Part shown: one piece after another, positions 6,608 to 13,308 of the stretch
Numbering within the stretch: the first letter of the stretch is position 1
Layout of the letters: each line of letters opens with the position of its first letter
Origin: Flavobacteriaceae bacterium
GTDB taxonomy: Bacteria; Bacteroidota; Bacteroidia; Flavobacteriales; Flavobacteriaceae
Direction: 5' to 3'
Assembly: GCA_002693605.1 (NCBI GenBank)
Contig: NZQO01000061.1
Span: 1-16,436 of the forward strand
Length of the DNA: 16,436 nt
The notes under the pieces: generated by a model
Databases searched by the model: none
What the model was told of the DNA's origin: nothing
The model's input: only the letters and a program-made list of their open reading frames with translations
Made by a program: the position numbers and the translations under genes

Positions 6608-8027
6608 ATTGTAATTTCACGTTACTGTAAGTGGCGTTGATAGTAAAGAGTTTGTCGGCACTCTTTTTTTGGTTAAAGCCCTTGACGAATACGCGTCCGT
6701 CATTTTTCGTATGGGTCAATTGAAGCGACTTAGGGTATGAGAGGGTCGATTTTTTTCCGTTGAAGTAAAAAGAGAATGCCGTACTGGGAAGTTCAATCAT
6801 CGCATCGGTGTTCTCGAGCAGAATATCGAGCCCGTTGAAGGAATCGCCTACGTTCAATATTCTCAAATTTCCGAAGGAACCGGAAAGGGTGCCATTATCG
6901 GTAATTTTCCCGATGAGCACGTTGCTCGAATTCGCTTGTAGGTTAATCGTATTTACTGACGCCAGGTTACAATCGTCTACATATTTTACGTAGAGCGTGC
7001 CACGGTTCCAGTTCTTTACCACCACCGGGGCATAAGCAGCATTGATGAGGGTCTCCCCCCCACCAATACTGTTTGCCGTTAACGGTGAATAGTTGAGCGT
7101 GGCCCGAACGTTCATGGCATCGGCCATTTTAATCTCTCCGTGCCTAACATTTATTTCGGTTTTGGCGCCTTTGGGCATGCGCACGATAATGGTCTTGGTA
7201 CCTTTTGCCTCTGGTATTTTTCCCGTTTTAGTGCCTTGTATAACGACTGACCTGTTTCCGTTGGCGTCGGTGGTAACCTTCTTACTGTAATTACCGTCCT
7301 CGCCGCCGTACTGCCGCTCTATCTCCTTGCCCCAGGTTTCCATTCGCTTTCCGAACGATTCGCCCCACTGCTCCATCTGTTCGCCAAACTGCTCGCCCCA
7401 AGCTTCCATGCGTTTCTCCATTTCGGAACCGTGTTTTTCTTCCCATTGCTTCCCAAATGCCTCGCCCCATTTTTCCATCTTGTGCTCAAAGTCCTTCCCG
7501 AATCTCTTTTCGATCTGCTTCTCCCACTTCTTCATATAGGCTTCCTCGTTCGCCTCGTAAGCCTCGTAATCGAACTGTAGGTCGCCTAGATTTTCCATCA
7601 AATCGTCCGGTAGCGGCGGTACTTCAAGGTTCCCTACCAAGGGCAGGACGATACCCTCCATTAAGGGTCCCATAAATTCCATATCGGGCAGTGGCGGCAT
7701 TCCGCTTAACCTATCGCCACCGGCGTGCCTTCCATGGGCAGTGGAGGTAACGACAACCTTCCTACTGTTGCCAAGTACGTCTAGTTTCCAATTCCTAAAG
7801 GCGTCCCTCTTTTCGGCCTCGCTAAGCTTTTCGCCATCAATATACGCCTCAACCTCTACCTTGTCCTTGTTCCAGGTTTCGAAGATAACGTTGGTATGTG
7901 TGGTATTTACCTGTACGAGCACATCATTGGTTACGCTAAACGATTCGGTACGGCTCGTTTGCGCGAGTGCGGCGGTAAAACCAAATAGGGCCAGGGCCGC
8001 AATTTTAAAGTGTAGTAACGTTTTCAT
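6606..8027 (-). CDS. secreted DUF4097-like adhesin-type protein with 11-residue helical repeats
   Basis: This 473-aa protein has a signal peptide (about residues 1-22, ending TAALAQ), so it is exported. Residues 25-100 are beta-rich, followed by a Pro/Met/Leu-rich stretch (108-150). Residues about 165-241 form a charged helix with repeats of the pattern M-E-x-W-G-E-x-F-G-x-x (starts at 184, 207, 218 and 229). The C-terminal 210 residues (about 260-473) are short beta-strand repeats ending INATYSNVKLQ, as in DUF4097/head-GIN-type putative adhesins of Bacteroidota. The start overlaps the 3' end of the putative anti-sigma gene by 23 bp, so it is the third gene of the ECF operon and probably translationally coupled. 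A role in envelope stress or surface attachment is inferred from context; no enzymatic motif is visible. Naming the C-terminal family is a judgement from pattern, not from a search. Confidence 0.8.
   Translation of the reverse strand: MKTLLHFKIAALALFGFTAALAQTSRTESFSVTNDVLVQVNTTHTNVIFETWNKDKVEVEAYIDGEKLSEAEKRDAFRNWKLDVLGNSRKVVVTSTAHGRHAGGDRLSGMPPLPDMEFMGPLMEGIVLPLVGNLEVPPLPDDLMENLGDLQFDYEAYEANEEAYMKKWEKQIEKRFGKDFEHKMEKWGEAFGKQWEEKHGSEMEKRMEAWGEQFGEQMEQWGESFGKRMETWGKEIERQYGGEDGNYSKKVTTDANGNRSVVIQGTKTGKIPEAKGTKTIIVRMPKGAKTEINVRHGEIKMADAMNVRATLNYSPLTANSIGGGETLINAAYAPVVVKNWNRGTLYVKYVDDCNLASVNTINLQANSSNVLIGKITDNGTLSGSFGNLRILNVGDSFNGLDILLENTDAMIELPSTAFSFYFNGKKSTLSYPKSLQLTHTKNDGRVFVKGFNQKKSADKLFTINATYSNVKLQ
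7305..7535 (-). repeat. coding repeat: W/G-containing 11-residue units
   Basis: Residues 165-241 of the secreted protein. Units MEKWGEAFGKQ, MEAWGEQFGEQ, MEQWGESFGKR and METWGKEIERQ share Met at 1, Trp at 4, Gly at 5 and usually Phe at 8. The last three are spaced exactly 11 residues apart, and a degenerate 23-residue spacer follows the first. Confidence 0.85.
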
Positions 8028-8619
8028 AATCTTGATTTTTAAGTTCCTTTAATTTGTTTTTAAGTTTGAACAGCAATTCCAAACGTAATTTCAAATTATC
8101 GATCATGGCCGAAATCGTGGCTTCTGATGGGCCTAATTCACCCATTTCTGAGGTGAGTTGCTTATATTCTGTATCCAGTTCGGCCAACCGGTTCATATAC
8201 CCATCAATTAGATCCTTATTGTCCTTGGTTACCTTGAGCGATGCCAATTGCACGTTTATCCCGGTAAGGTAGAACTCCTCGATTTTTTTCAAATCGGGCG
8301 AGATATCTGCCAATGACATACTGACCCCATCGCCCGGTGTAATAGGATCCGCTGCAGGTTCGGGCATCGTAACCACGCTATTTTCCGTGGGAATTGCGGG
8401 CGCCAGGAGCGTATAGTAGCCGAAGGCACCCACCGCCACGAACACAATGCCAATGGCAGCTACCTTCATCCATAGAAACAGCCCGCTTTTTTCCGCATTT
8501 TTCCCTTCCGTGGGAAATGCCGCGGAAAGCCTTGCCTCGAACCGGGCCTCGTGCCCATCGGGCAGGGAGGGGCCCCCTTGCCCGTGTTCTGCTATCATCT
8601 TCTTAATATCCCGTGCCAT
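8005..8619 (-). CDS. putative membrane-anchored anti-sigma factor
   Basis: This 204-aa protein has a cytoplasmic N-terminal part (1-46) containing LPDGHEARFEARL, one membrane span (about 48-73) and a Pro-rich linker (76-97). The periplasmic, mostly helical domain (100-204) ends in a Lys/Leu-rich coiled-coil-like stretch (165-195). Position and shape fit the partner of the ECF sigma factor encoded just before it: the N-terminal part would hold the sigma factor and the periplasmic part would sense. No zinc-binding ZAS motif (HxxxCxxC) is present, so it is not a classical ZAS anti-sigma factor. Its ATG at 8619 lies inside the end of the sigma gene (17-bp overlap), and its own end overlaps the next gene by 23 bp. 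The anti-sigma role is inferred from synteny and topology. Confidence 0.75.
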   Translation of the reverse strand: MARDIKKMIAEHGQGGPSLPDGHEARFEARLSAAFPTEGKNAEKSGLFLWMKVAAIGIVFVAVGAFGYYTLLAPAIPTENSVVTMPEPAADPITPGDGVSMSLADISPDLKKIEEFYLTGINVQLASLKVTKDNKDLIDGYMNRLAELDTEYKQLTSEMGELGPSEATISAMIDNLKLRLELLFKLKNKLKELKNQDYENVTTL

Positions 8620-9148
8620 ATTGTAAATGTTTTAATGTGTTCTGTAACTGTAATTTTCCGCGATATAGATTGGTGCGCGACGCACTTTCCGAAATATCCA
8701 GGATACTGGCAATCTCCCGGTGGTCGTACCCCTCCAACAAGTAGAGCTGGACCACGCAGCGAAAGTTGTGCGGCAGCTGCCCTATGGCGGCCAGCACCTC
8801 GTCCATCGTGGTCTCATCTGGAACACTCCAGTCCGAATCTTCGTCCGGAACGTGCAGGAGCTCGTCATCTAATGGCTCAACGATGGCCTTTTTCGCCTTG
8901 ATGCAATCCAGGCAGGTGTTTATAACGATACGCTTTAGCCAGGCGCCAAAGGTGACGTCCCCCTTGAACTGGTCTAGCTTTTTAAAGGCCTTGATGAAGG
9001 CCTCCTGAAGCGCATCTTCTGCCTCGGCAGTGTCCCTCAAATACCTGCTGGCAACTTTGAACATTCCGTCGCAATACTGTTTATAGAGCGCCATTTGCGC
9101 TTTTCGGTTGTGCTGTCGGCATTGCTCAACAAGTAACGAATGTGACAA
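8603..9148 (-). CDS. ECF-family RNA polymerase sigma factor
   Basis: This 181-aa sigma-70 family protein directs RNA polymerase to a small regulon. Region 2 (about 20-90) has the DAEDALQEAFIKAF core (42-55) and FGAWLKRIVINTC (67-79). An acidic linker (90-115) leads to region 4 (115-170), with the helix-turn-helix GYDHREIASILDISESASRT. The start is a TTG codon (9148-9146, read as Met): the frame closes upstream at a TAA and offers no ATG before residue 19, and the segment after TTG (LVEQCRQHNRKAQ) matches how these proteins begin. It is the first gene of a three-gene overlapping operon with a putative anti-sigma factor and a secreted protein. A possible autoregulatory promoter lies just upstream. 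Confidence 0.93.
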   Translation of the reverse strand: MSHSLLVEQCRQHNRKAQMALYKQYCDGMFKVASRYLRDTAEAEDALQEAFIKAFKKLDQFKGDVTFGAWLKRIVINTCLDCIKAKKAIVEPLDDELLHVPDEDSDWSVPDETTMDEVLAAIGQLPHNFRCVVQLYLLEGYDHREIASILDISESASRTNLYRGKLQLQNTLKHLQYGTGY

Positions 9149-9181
9149 TTTGATGGTTTTTTGGTTGCTGTTCTCTCTAAG

Positions 9182-9206
9182 GACGATACTTTAGTTTGAC
9201 TGTTGC
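9182..9206 (-). promoter_or_regulatory. possible ECF-type autoregulatory promoter of the sigma operon
   Basis: On the minus strand GCAAC (9206-9202) and CGTC (9185-9182) are separated by 16 nt. This is the spacing and the -10 core expected of ECF promoters (xAAC-N16-CGTC) and lies about 35 nt before the TTG start. No good TAnnTTTG housekeeping element is visible on this strand. Inference from pattern only. Confidence 0.4.
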
Positions 9207-9214
9207 AAATCTTA

Positions 9215-9227
9215 ACTAAATTTTAGT
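9215..9227. promoter_or_regulatory. 13-bp palindrome in the divergent intergenic region
   Basis: ACTAAA-T-TTTAGT is a perfect palindrome between the sigma operon and the divergent DUF2383 gene; TTTAGT occurs again at 9190-9195. It could be an operator, but the region is AT-rich and chance is possible. Confidence 0.25.
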
Positions 9228-9250
9228 ATAAATTAATAATAATGTAGAAT

Positions 9251-9278
9251 TTTGTGACCCCTAATTGTAGTAACTTTA
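9251..9278 (+). promoter_or_regulatory. candidate promoter of the DUF2383 gene
   Basis: TTTG at 9251-9254 and TAACTTTA at 9271-9278 fit -33/-7 elements with 16 nt between them (one mismatch in the -7), leaving a leader of about 13 nt before the ATG at 9298. Confidence 0.4.
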
Positions 9279-9297
9279 CTTAAACTGAAACGGTGTT

Positions 9298-9861
9298 ATG
9301 AAACAGAAATACGAAGATTTCAACAGACTCAACAGGTTGCTGGTAGCGAGCTTTGAGGCGGAAAAGCTGTATTACAACGCAGCTCAGGATGCCCAGACTA
9401 CCGACCTGAAACGGTTTTTGAATTACATGGCCACCGAGCGAAACCGAATGAGTCACGATATCTCCAACGAGTTGCACTCGCGGCATATTGAACCGCTGAA
9501 GGAAGACGCCGAAAAAGGAAATATTGACCGTACCTGGAAAGAAATTGCCGAAGCCCTGGAAAACTTCAGCGCTTCCAATATCTTGAACCAATGCATAGCC
9601 CGCGACAAGAATAATATTTCGCGCTACGACGAGCTTATAAACCGAAAGCAACTGCCCGAAGCCATCATTACCCTGTTAATGAAGCAACGGGACAAGCTAG
9701 AATGGTACACCAAGCAAGCCGAGCAGCACAAGAAAACACATTTCGAGAAGGAACAGTTAAAGCAGCAGCAGACCGATGCCGCTGTGGAAGAAAAAAAAAC
9801 GGCTGACGTAGTGAAAGATGAAAAGGGAAAAATTATTAAGTTTCCCAACAAAGCCAGTTAA
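9298..9861 (+). CDS. DUF2383 / PA2169-type ferritin-like helical protein
   Basis: This 187-aa soluble, largely helical protein has residues 1-145 that look like the four-helix-bundle DUF2383 family: NRLLVASFEAEKLYYNAAQ, LKRFLNYMATERNRM, EALENFSASNILNQCIARD and AIITLLMKQRDKLEW would be the four helices. The C-terminal 40 residues are charged and Gln/Lys-rich, ending GKIIKFPNKAS. Family members are often linked to stress and sporulation contexts, but a reaction is not established and I see no clear diiron ligand set. It starts at an ATG with its own promoter, divergent from the ECF sigma operon, and ends at a strong terminator. The divergent position makes co-regulation by the ECF factor worth testing. 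Family call moderately confident. Confidence 0.75.
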   Translation: MKQKYEDFNRLNRLLVASFEAEKLYYNAAQDAQTTDLKRFLNYMATERNRMSHDISNELHSRHIEPLKEDAEKGNIDRTWKEIAEALENFSASNILNQCIARDKNNISRYDELINRKQLPEAIITLLMKQRDKLEWYTKQAEQHKKTHFEKEQLKQQQTDAAVEEKKTADVVKDEKGKIIKFPNKAS

Positions 9862-9866
9862 GTAGG

Positions 9867-9893
9867 AAAGCCCCGATATTCGGGGCTTTTTTT
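9867..9893 (+). terminator. intrinsic terminator after the DUF2383 gene
   Basis: AAAGCCCCGA-TAT-TCGGGGCTTT is a 10-bp perfect stem with a 3-nt loop and seven T's at its 3' side. The same hairpin lies 24 nt beyond the stop of the convergent ohr gene, so it may also stop that transcript, although the T run is on the plus side. Confidence 0.93.
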
Positions 9894-9916
9894 GTAATAA
9901 ACTATGTTTTGTGACT

Positions 9917-10342
9917 TTATTCGTCCAATAACAGGTTTAGCGTTACGGTAATATTATCTCGGGTAGCCTTAGAATACGGGCAAATCTCGTGGGCCTTGTT
10001 AATTAGGTCTTCGCCTGTTTTAACGTCGAGGCCCGGCAAATAACAATCGAGCGTGGCCTCTAGGAATGCCCCATCTTCATCTTCGCAAAAACCAATGGTG
10101 GCCGTGACCGAAAAATCGTCTGAAAGCTCCAAGCGCTTCTTCTTCGCAATTAGCGCAATGGCGCCGCCAAAGCAAGCCGCATACGCGCAGCCAAACAACT
10201 GCTCGGGGTCGGTGCCCTCACCGCCTTCGCCGCCCATTGCCTTGGGCACGCTAAGCTCGTGATCTAATTTGCCGTCATCAGTACGCACGTGGCCGCTTCT
10301 GCCGCCAGTTCCTGTGGCCGTTGCTTCATATAAAGTTTTCAT
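9917..10342 (-). CDS. ohr: organic hydroperoxide resistance protein (Ohr/OsmC family)
   Basis: This 141-aa thiol peroxidase reduces organic hydroperoxides in the cytoplasm, usually with lipoylated proteins as electron donor. The Ohr active-site set is intact: Arg15 (GGRSG), Glu47 (TDPEQLF), peroxidatic Cys57 (AYAACFGGA) and resolving Cys121 (HEICPYSKATR). The GRSGHVRTDDG opening and CPYSKATR block place it in the Ohr rather than the OsmC branch. Length is normal. It is a single gene, convergent with the DUF2383 gene across a shared hairpin and divergent from meaB. No ohrR regulator gene is next to it in this window. An extra Cys52 near the active site is present and of unknown meaning. Confidence 0.95.
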   Translation of the reverse strand: MKTLYEATATGTGGRSGHVRTDDGKLDHELSVPKAMGGEGGEGTDPEQLFGCAYAACFGGAIALIAKKKRLELSDDFSVTATIGFCEDEDGAFLEATLDCYLPGLDVKTGEDLINKAHEICPYSKATRDNITVTLNLLLDE

Positions 10343-10434
10343 GGGTTTATTTTTTTTATTGATTTCATTTCAATATACTATGAATCGCCCCGGAATTAAA
10401 ACCGATATTCATAAAATTGTCATAAATTTCGAGC

Positions 10435-11523
10435 ATGGCAGATCCTAGTGAAAACGACAGTTCCCTTTCCGAAAAAAAAGGCACGCCTCCCATTGCCAGG
10501 GTCAGCGCCAAGGTGGCCCACGCCGTGAAGCGCAGACGCTCACAAGTGCGCGACATCAACCAGTTGGCAAAAGCCATTTTAGACGGTGACAAAACGGCCC
10601 TTAGCCAGGGCATTACCTTATTAGAAAGTACCGCTACAAAGCACCAACCACAAGCCAAGCAATTACTCGAGGCGTGCCTGCCCCACGCCAACCGGTCGTT
10701 GCGCATTGGCATAACCGGCGTACCCGGCGTAGGTAAGAGCACATTTATAGAACAATTTGGCATGCTTTTGGTCTCGCTCGGTAAAAAAGTCGCGGTGCTG
10801 GCTGTAGACCCAACCAGCAGCATTAGCCACGGCAGTATTCTTGGCGATAAAACACGTATGGAGGCGCTGGTCAAGGAGCCAAACGCATTTATCAGGCCTT
10901 CTGCCAGTGGCGACTCCCTGGGCGGTGTGGCCAGAAAAACACGGGAGGCAATTATCTTATGCGAAGCCGCTGGTTTCGACACGCTACTGATTGAGACCGT
11001 GGGCGTGGGGCAGAGTGAAACTGCCGTACACTCCATGACCGATTTTTTCCTATTGCTGAAACTGGCCGGCGCGGGCGATGAGCTTCAGGGCATAAAGCGC
11101 GGTATCATGGAAATGGCAGATGCCATCGTAATTAATAAGGCCGATGGTGAAAATATACGCGCCGCCAAGTTGGCCAAAACTGAATTTAACCGTGCCCTAC
11201 ACCTTTATCCCCCGAAGGCAAGCGGTTGGAGTCCAAAGACCCTTACGTGCAGCGCGCTTAAAAATGAGAATATCGATGCCGTTTGGCACGCGGTGGAAGA
11301 TTATTTCGAATTGACACGCGCTAATGGATATTTCGAGGAAAAACGCAACGAACAGAACAAATTTTGGTTGTTGCAAACCATAGAGAGCCGACTGAAACGT
11401 GAATTTTATGAACATCCGAGCGTTAAATCGGAGTTCGAGAAGCAACTGGCGTTATTGGAAGCTGGAGAAACTACTCCATTTCAAGCCGCTGAAACCCTAC
11501 TTAGGTTGCGAAATTCGTCTTAA
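10435..11523 (+). CDS. meaB: methylmalonyl-CoA mutase-associated GTPase MeaB
   Basis: This 362-aa G3E P-loop GTPase chaperones adenosylcobalamin-dependent methylmalonyl-CoA mutase by gating cofactor loading and protecting the enzyme from inactivation. Visible motifs are G1 GVPGVGKST (95-103), DPTS (125-128), SGDSLGGVARKTREA (158-172), ETVGVGQSE (177-185) and G4 NKAD (224-227). The basic N-terminal stretch (VAHAVKRRRS) and the C-terminal helical dimerisation arm are also present, and length fits the family. It is divergent from ohr. Its last 23 bp overlap the 3' end of the convergent epimerase gene, and no terminator is visible. The mutase subunits are not in this window, but the adenosyltransferase earlier in the window belongs to the same pathway. 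Confidence 0.96.
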   Translation: MADPSENDSSLSEKKGTPPIARVSAKVAHAVKRRRSQVRDINQLAKAILDGDKTALSQGITLLESTATKHQPQAKQLLEACLPHANRSLRIGITGVPGVGKSTFIEQFGMLLVSLGKKVAVLAVDPTSSISHGSILGDKTRMEALVKEPNAFIRPSASGDSLGGVARKTREAIILCEAAGFDTLLIETVGVGQSETAVHSMTDFFLLLKLAGAGDELQGIKRGIMEMADAIVINKADGENIRAAKLAKTEFNRALHLYPPKASGWSPKTLTCSALKNENIDAVWHAVEDYFELTRANGYFEEKRNEQNKFWLLQTIESRLKREFYEHPSVKSEFEKQLALLEAGETTPFQAAETLLRLRNSS

Positions 11524-12445
11524 ACCACGCCACCTGGGCCGTGAGCCCATCACGCAAGGTTGTGGTAGGATGATAATTGAGCATTTTTCGCGCCTTTTCA
11601 ATATTGGCCTTGGTACGCGATTGGTCGCCTGGGCGCGGAGGCAATTTCTGAAACTGGATCTCGGTGCCTAAAATTTCAGAAACGAGCTGAATCCCCGTTT
11701 CCGTTGTATTCTCAATCTCGGTACCCAGGTTAAATATTTCCCCATTGCAACTTTCGTATTTATCCAGCACGCTCACGATGCCATCAACAATATCCTGGAC
11801 ATAGGTAAAGCTCCGTAAGTGCGCCAAGCTTCCCTCGTAGAGCGGAAACGGTTTGCCGTTTAGGGCGCAATCTATTAAACGGGTGTATAACTTATCGGGG
11901 CGTTCCCGTGGGCCGTATACCGAATAAAGGCGCAGCGAACAACTGCGCAATATACCGCGCCTTGAGTAAGCCAGCACGAGTTGCTCGGCCGCCAACTTGG
12001 TAACCCCGTACCAGGAGGCAGGCTGTGGGGCCTCGGATTCGGTCATAGTTGCCTCAAGGCCATAGATTGAGGAGGTGGCAATATTCACCACGAACGGACA
12101 CGTGGATAGGGCTTCTGCGTAATCCAATAGGTTTTGGGTAGCGATAAAATTGTTACTGAAGTAATCATCAAACGAAGAAGTGGCCGAAATTCCCGGATGC
12201 GCCGCAAAGTGAAAGATGGCATCGGGTTCTTCGCCAACTTTATCGGCTAAGGAATCGTAGCGAAGATCGGCCTGAACCAATTCAATTCCTTTTTCAGAAA
12301 GCGCCTTGGCGTTCATCTTCTTTCGCGCTACCTCGTAATAATCGGAAAAGTTATCGAGCCCGATTACCTGATGGCCCATATCTGCCAGCCGTTCTGCCGT
12401 GTGGGAACCTATAAAGCCGGCTGCGCCCGTAACCAATATTTTCAT
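11501..12445 (-). CDS. NAD-dependent nucleotide-sugar epimerase/dehydratase (UDP-glucuronate/UDP-glucose 4-epimerase-like)
   Basis: This 314-aa extended short-chain dehydrogenase/reductase has the NAD-binding TGAAGFIG (6-13), Asp31 at the end of strand 2 (preference for NAD over NADP), ATSSIYG (123-129) and the catalytic Tyr146/Lys150 pair in SWYGVTK. The substrate part carries RLYSVYGPRERPD and the late motif PPRPGDQSRTKANI. The DNFSDYYEVARKK segment and the C-terminal pattern resemble UDP-glucuronate 4-epimerases, so UDP-galacturonate is a possible product; UDP-glucose 4-epimerase is the main alternative. It is divergently transcribed from a glycosyltransferase operon, with facing promoters, which suggests it supplies the donor sugar for that operon. 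Fold certain, substrate inferred. Confidence 0.88.
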   Translation of the reverse strand: MKILVTGAAGFIGSHTAERLADMGHQVIGLDNFSDYYEVARKKMNAKALSEKGIELVQADLRYDSLADKVGEEPDAIFHFAAHPGISATSSFDDYFSNNFIATQNLLDYAEALSTCPFVVNIATSSIYGLEATMTESEAPQPASWYGVTKLAAEQLVLAYSRRGILRSCSLRLYSVYGPRERPDKLYTRLIDCALNGKPFPLYEGSLAHLRSFTYVQDIVDGIVSVLDKYESCNGEIFNLGTEIENTTETGIQLVSEILGTEIQFQKLPPRPGDQSRTKANIEKARKMLNYHPTTTLRDGLTAQVAWFKTNFAT

Positions 12446-12467
12446 TTAACCCTGTTTTTTCAATTTT

Positions 12468-12497
12468 CAAAAGTACGCAATTTACGGGGTTTCCAAA
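12468..12497 (-). promoter_or_regulatory. promoter of the epimerase gene
   Basis: On the minus strand TTTG (12497-12494) and TACTTTTG (12475-12468) are a full match to the -33/-7 pattern with 18 nt between them, ending 22 nt before the ATG at 12445. Confidence 0.65.
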
Positions 12498-12547
12498 GCA
12501 GGGGAAACAACCTTTGCCCCACCGCCTTAATCCTATACGATACAATC

Positions 12548-12575
12548 TTGTTCTAATCTAAAAAACCTACTTTTG
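12548..12575 (+). promoter_or_regulatory. promoter of the GT2-LAB_N-ArnT operon
   Basis: TTG at 12548-12550 and TACTTTTG at 12568-12575, separated by 17 nt, match the Bacteroidota consensus. The -7 octamer is identical to that of the divergent epimerase promoter. The leader is about 17 nt. Confidence 0.65.
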
Positions 12576-12597
12576 CAGAAACAGCCACTGCAACGCC

Positions 12598-13308
12598 ATG
12601 CACGAATTTACCATAATCGTACCTGTTTATAACGAACAGGATAACCTACCCCGGGTGGAAAGGGAACTCCTCGCCTATACCCGCATTGCCACCAGAAAAA
12701 CTGCAATTCTTTTCGTAAATGATGGTTCTAGCGACAACAGTCAGGAACTCATAGAGGCTATTTGCCATCGCAATGCTGCATTTTCCTTCATCGCATTCAA
12801 GGAAAACCGCGGATTGAGCGCTGCCATAAAGGCCGGTTTCGACAACGTGGAGACCCCGTTAACGGGATATATCGATTCCGACTTGCAGACGGCTCCCGAA
12901 GATTTCAACCTACTGTTGGAACATATCGATAATTTTGACTTGGTAACGGGAGTTCGGGCCGACCGAAAAGACTCGTTCGTAAAGAACATGTCGTCGAGAA
13001 TAGCCAACGGAATTCGAAGGGCTTTTACCCACGACGGCATGGACGATACCGGTTGCCCTCTTAAGGTGATAAAAACGGATTACGCAAAGCGAATTCCCAT
13101 GTTCAAGGGCTTGCATCGTTTTCTGCCCGCGATGATCTTACTGCAAAATGGCACGATTACACAAATTCCCATAAGGCACTTTCCACGCGTTGCGGGCACC
13201 GCAAAGTTCGGACTTTGGAATAGACTGCTAGGGCCGTTGCTGGATTGCTTCGCTTATCTATGGATGAAGAAAAAATACATCAACTACGAAATTGAGCGCA
13301 AGGGATGA
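12598..13308 (+). CDS. family 2 glycosyltransferase, polyprenyl-phosphate sugar transferase (DPM1-like)
   Basis: A 236-aa GT-A enzyme expected to move a sugar from a nucleotide donor to a lipid carrier phosphate on the cytoplasmic face of the membrane. Motifs are TIIVPVYNEQDNL (5-17), VNDGSSDNS (40-48), ENRGLSAAIKAGFD (69-82), the metal-binding DSDLQ (Asp93, Asp95, Gln97) and HRFLPAM (173-179), which together point to the DPM1/GtrB/ArnC group. Unlike GtrB and ArnC it has no pair of C-terminal membrane helices; it ends shortly after a moderately hydrophobic stretch (LLGPLLDCFAYLW). It may therefore need a membrane partner. Its TGA overlaps the ATG of the tandem LAB_N gene (ATGA, 4 bp), so the two are translationally coupled, and that protein is the obvious partner. 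Substrate not determinable from sequence. Confidence 0.9.
   Translation: MHEFTIIVPVYNEQDNLPRVERELLAYTRIATRKTAILFVNDGSSDNSQELIEAICHRNAAFSFIAFKENRGLSAAIKAGFDNVETPLTGYIDSDLQTAPEDFNLLLEHIDNFDLVTGVRADRKDSFVKNMSSRIANGIRRAFTHDGMDDTGCPLKVIKTDYAKRIPMFKGLHRFLPAMILLQNGTITQIPIRHFPRVAGTAKFGLWNRLLGPLLDCFAYLWMKKKYINYEIERKG

Noticed and set aside
7327..7539. Plus-strand open frame with a repetitive Ser/Pro/Cys/Phe-rich translation
   Set aside because: It is the antisense shadow of the 11-residue repeats of the minus-strand secreted protein; no promoter, start context or plausible protein composition.
10343..10434. Promoter elements in the ohr-meaB divergent gap
   Set aside because: TATATTGA (minus) and TAAATTTC (plus) resemble -7 elements but lack a partner at correct spacing; too weak to list.
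12582..12597. GCCACTG in the leader of the GT2 gene, resembling part of a B12-box
   Set aside because: No other cobalamin riboswitch element is present and the leader is only about 17 nt; a chance match.
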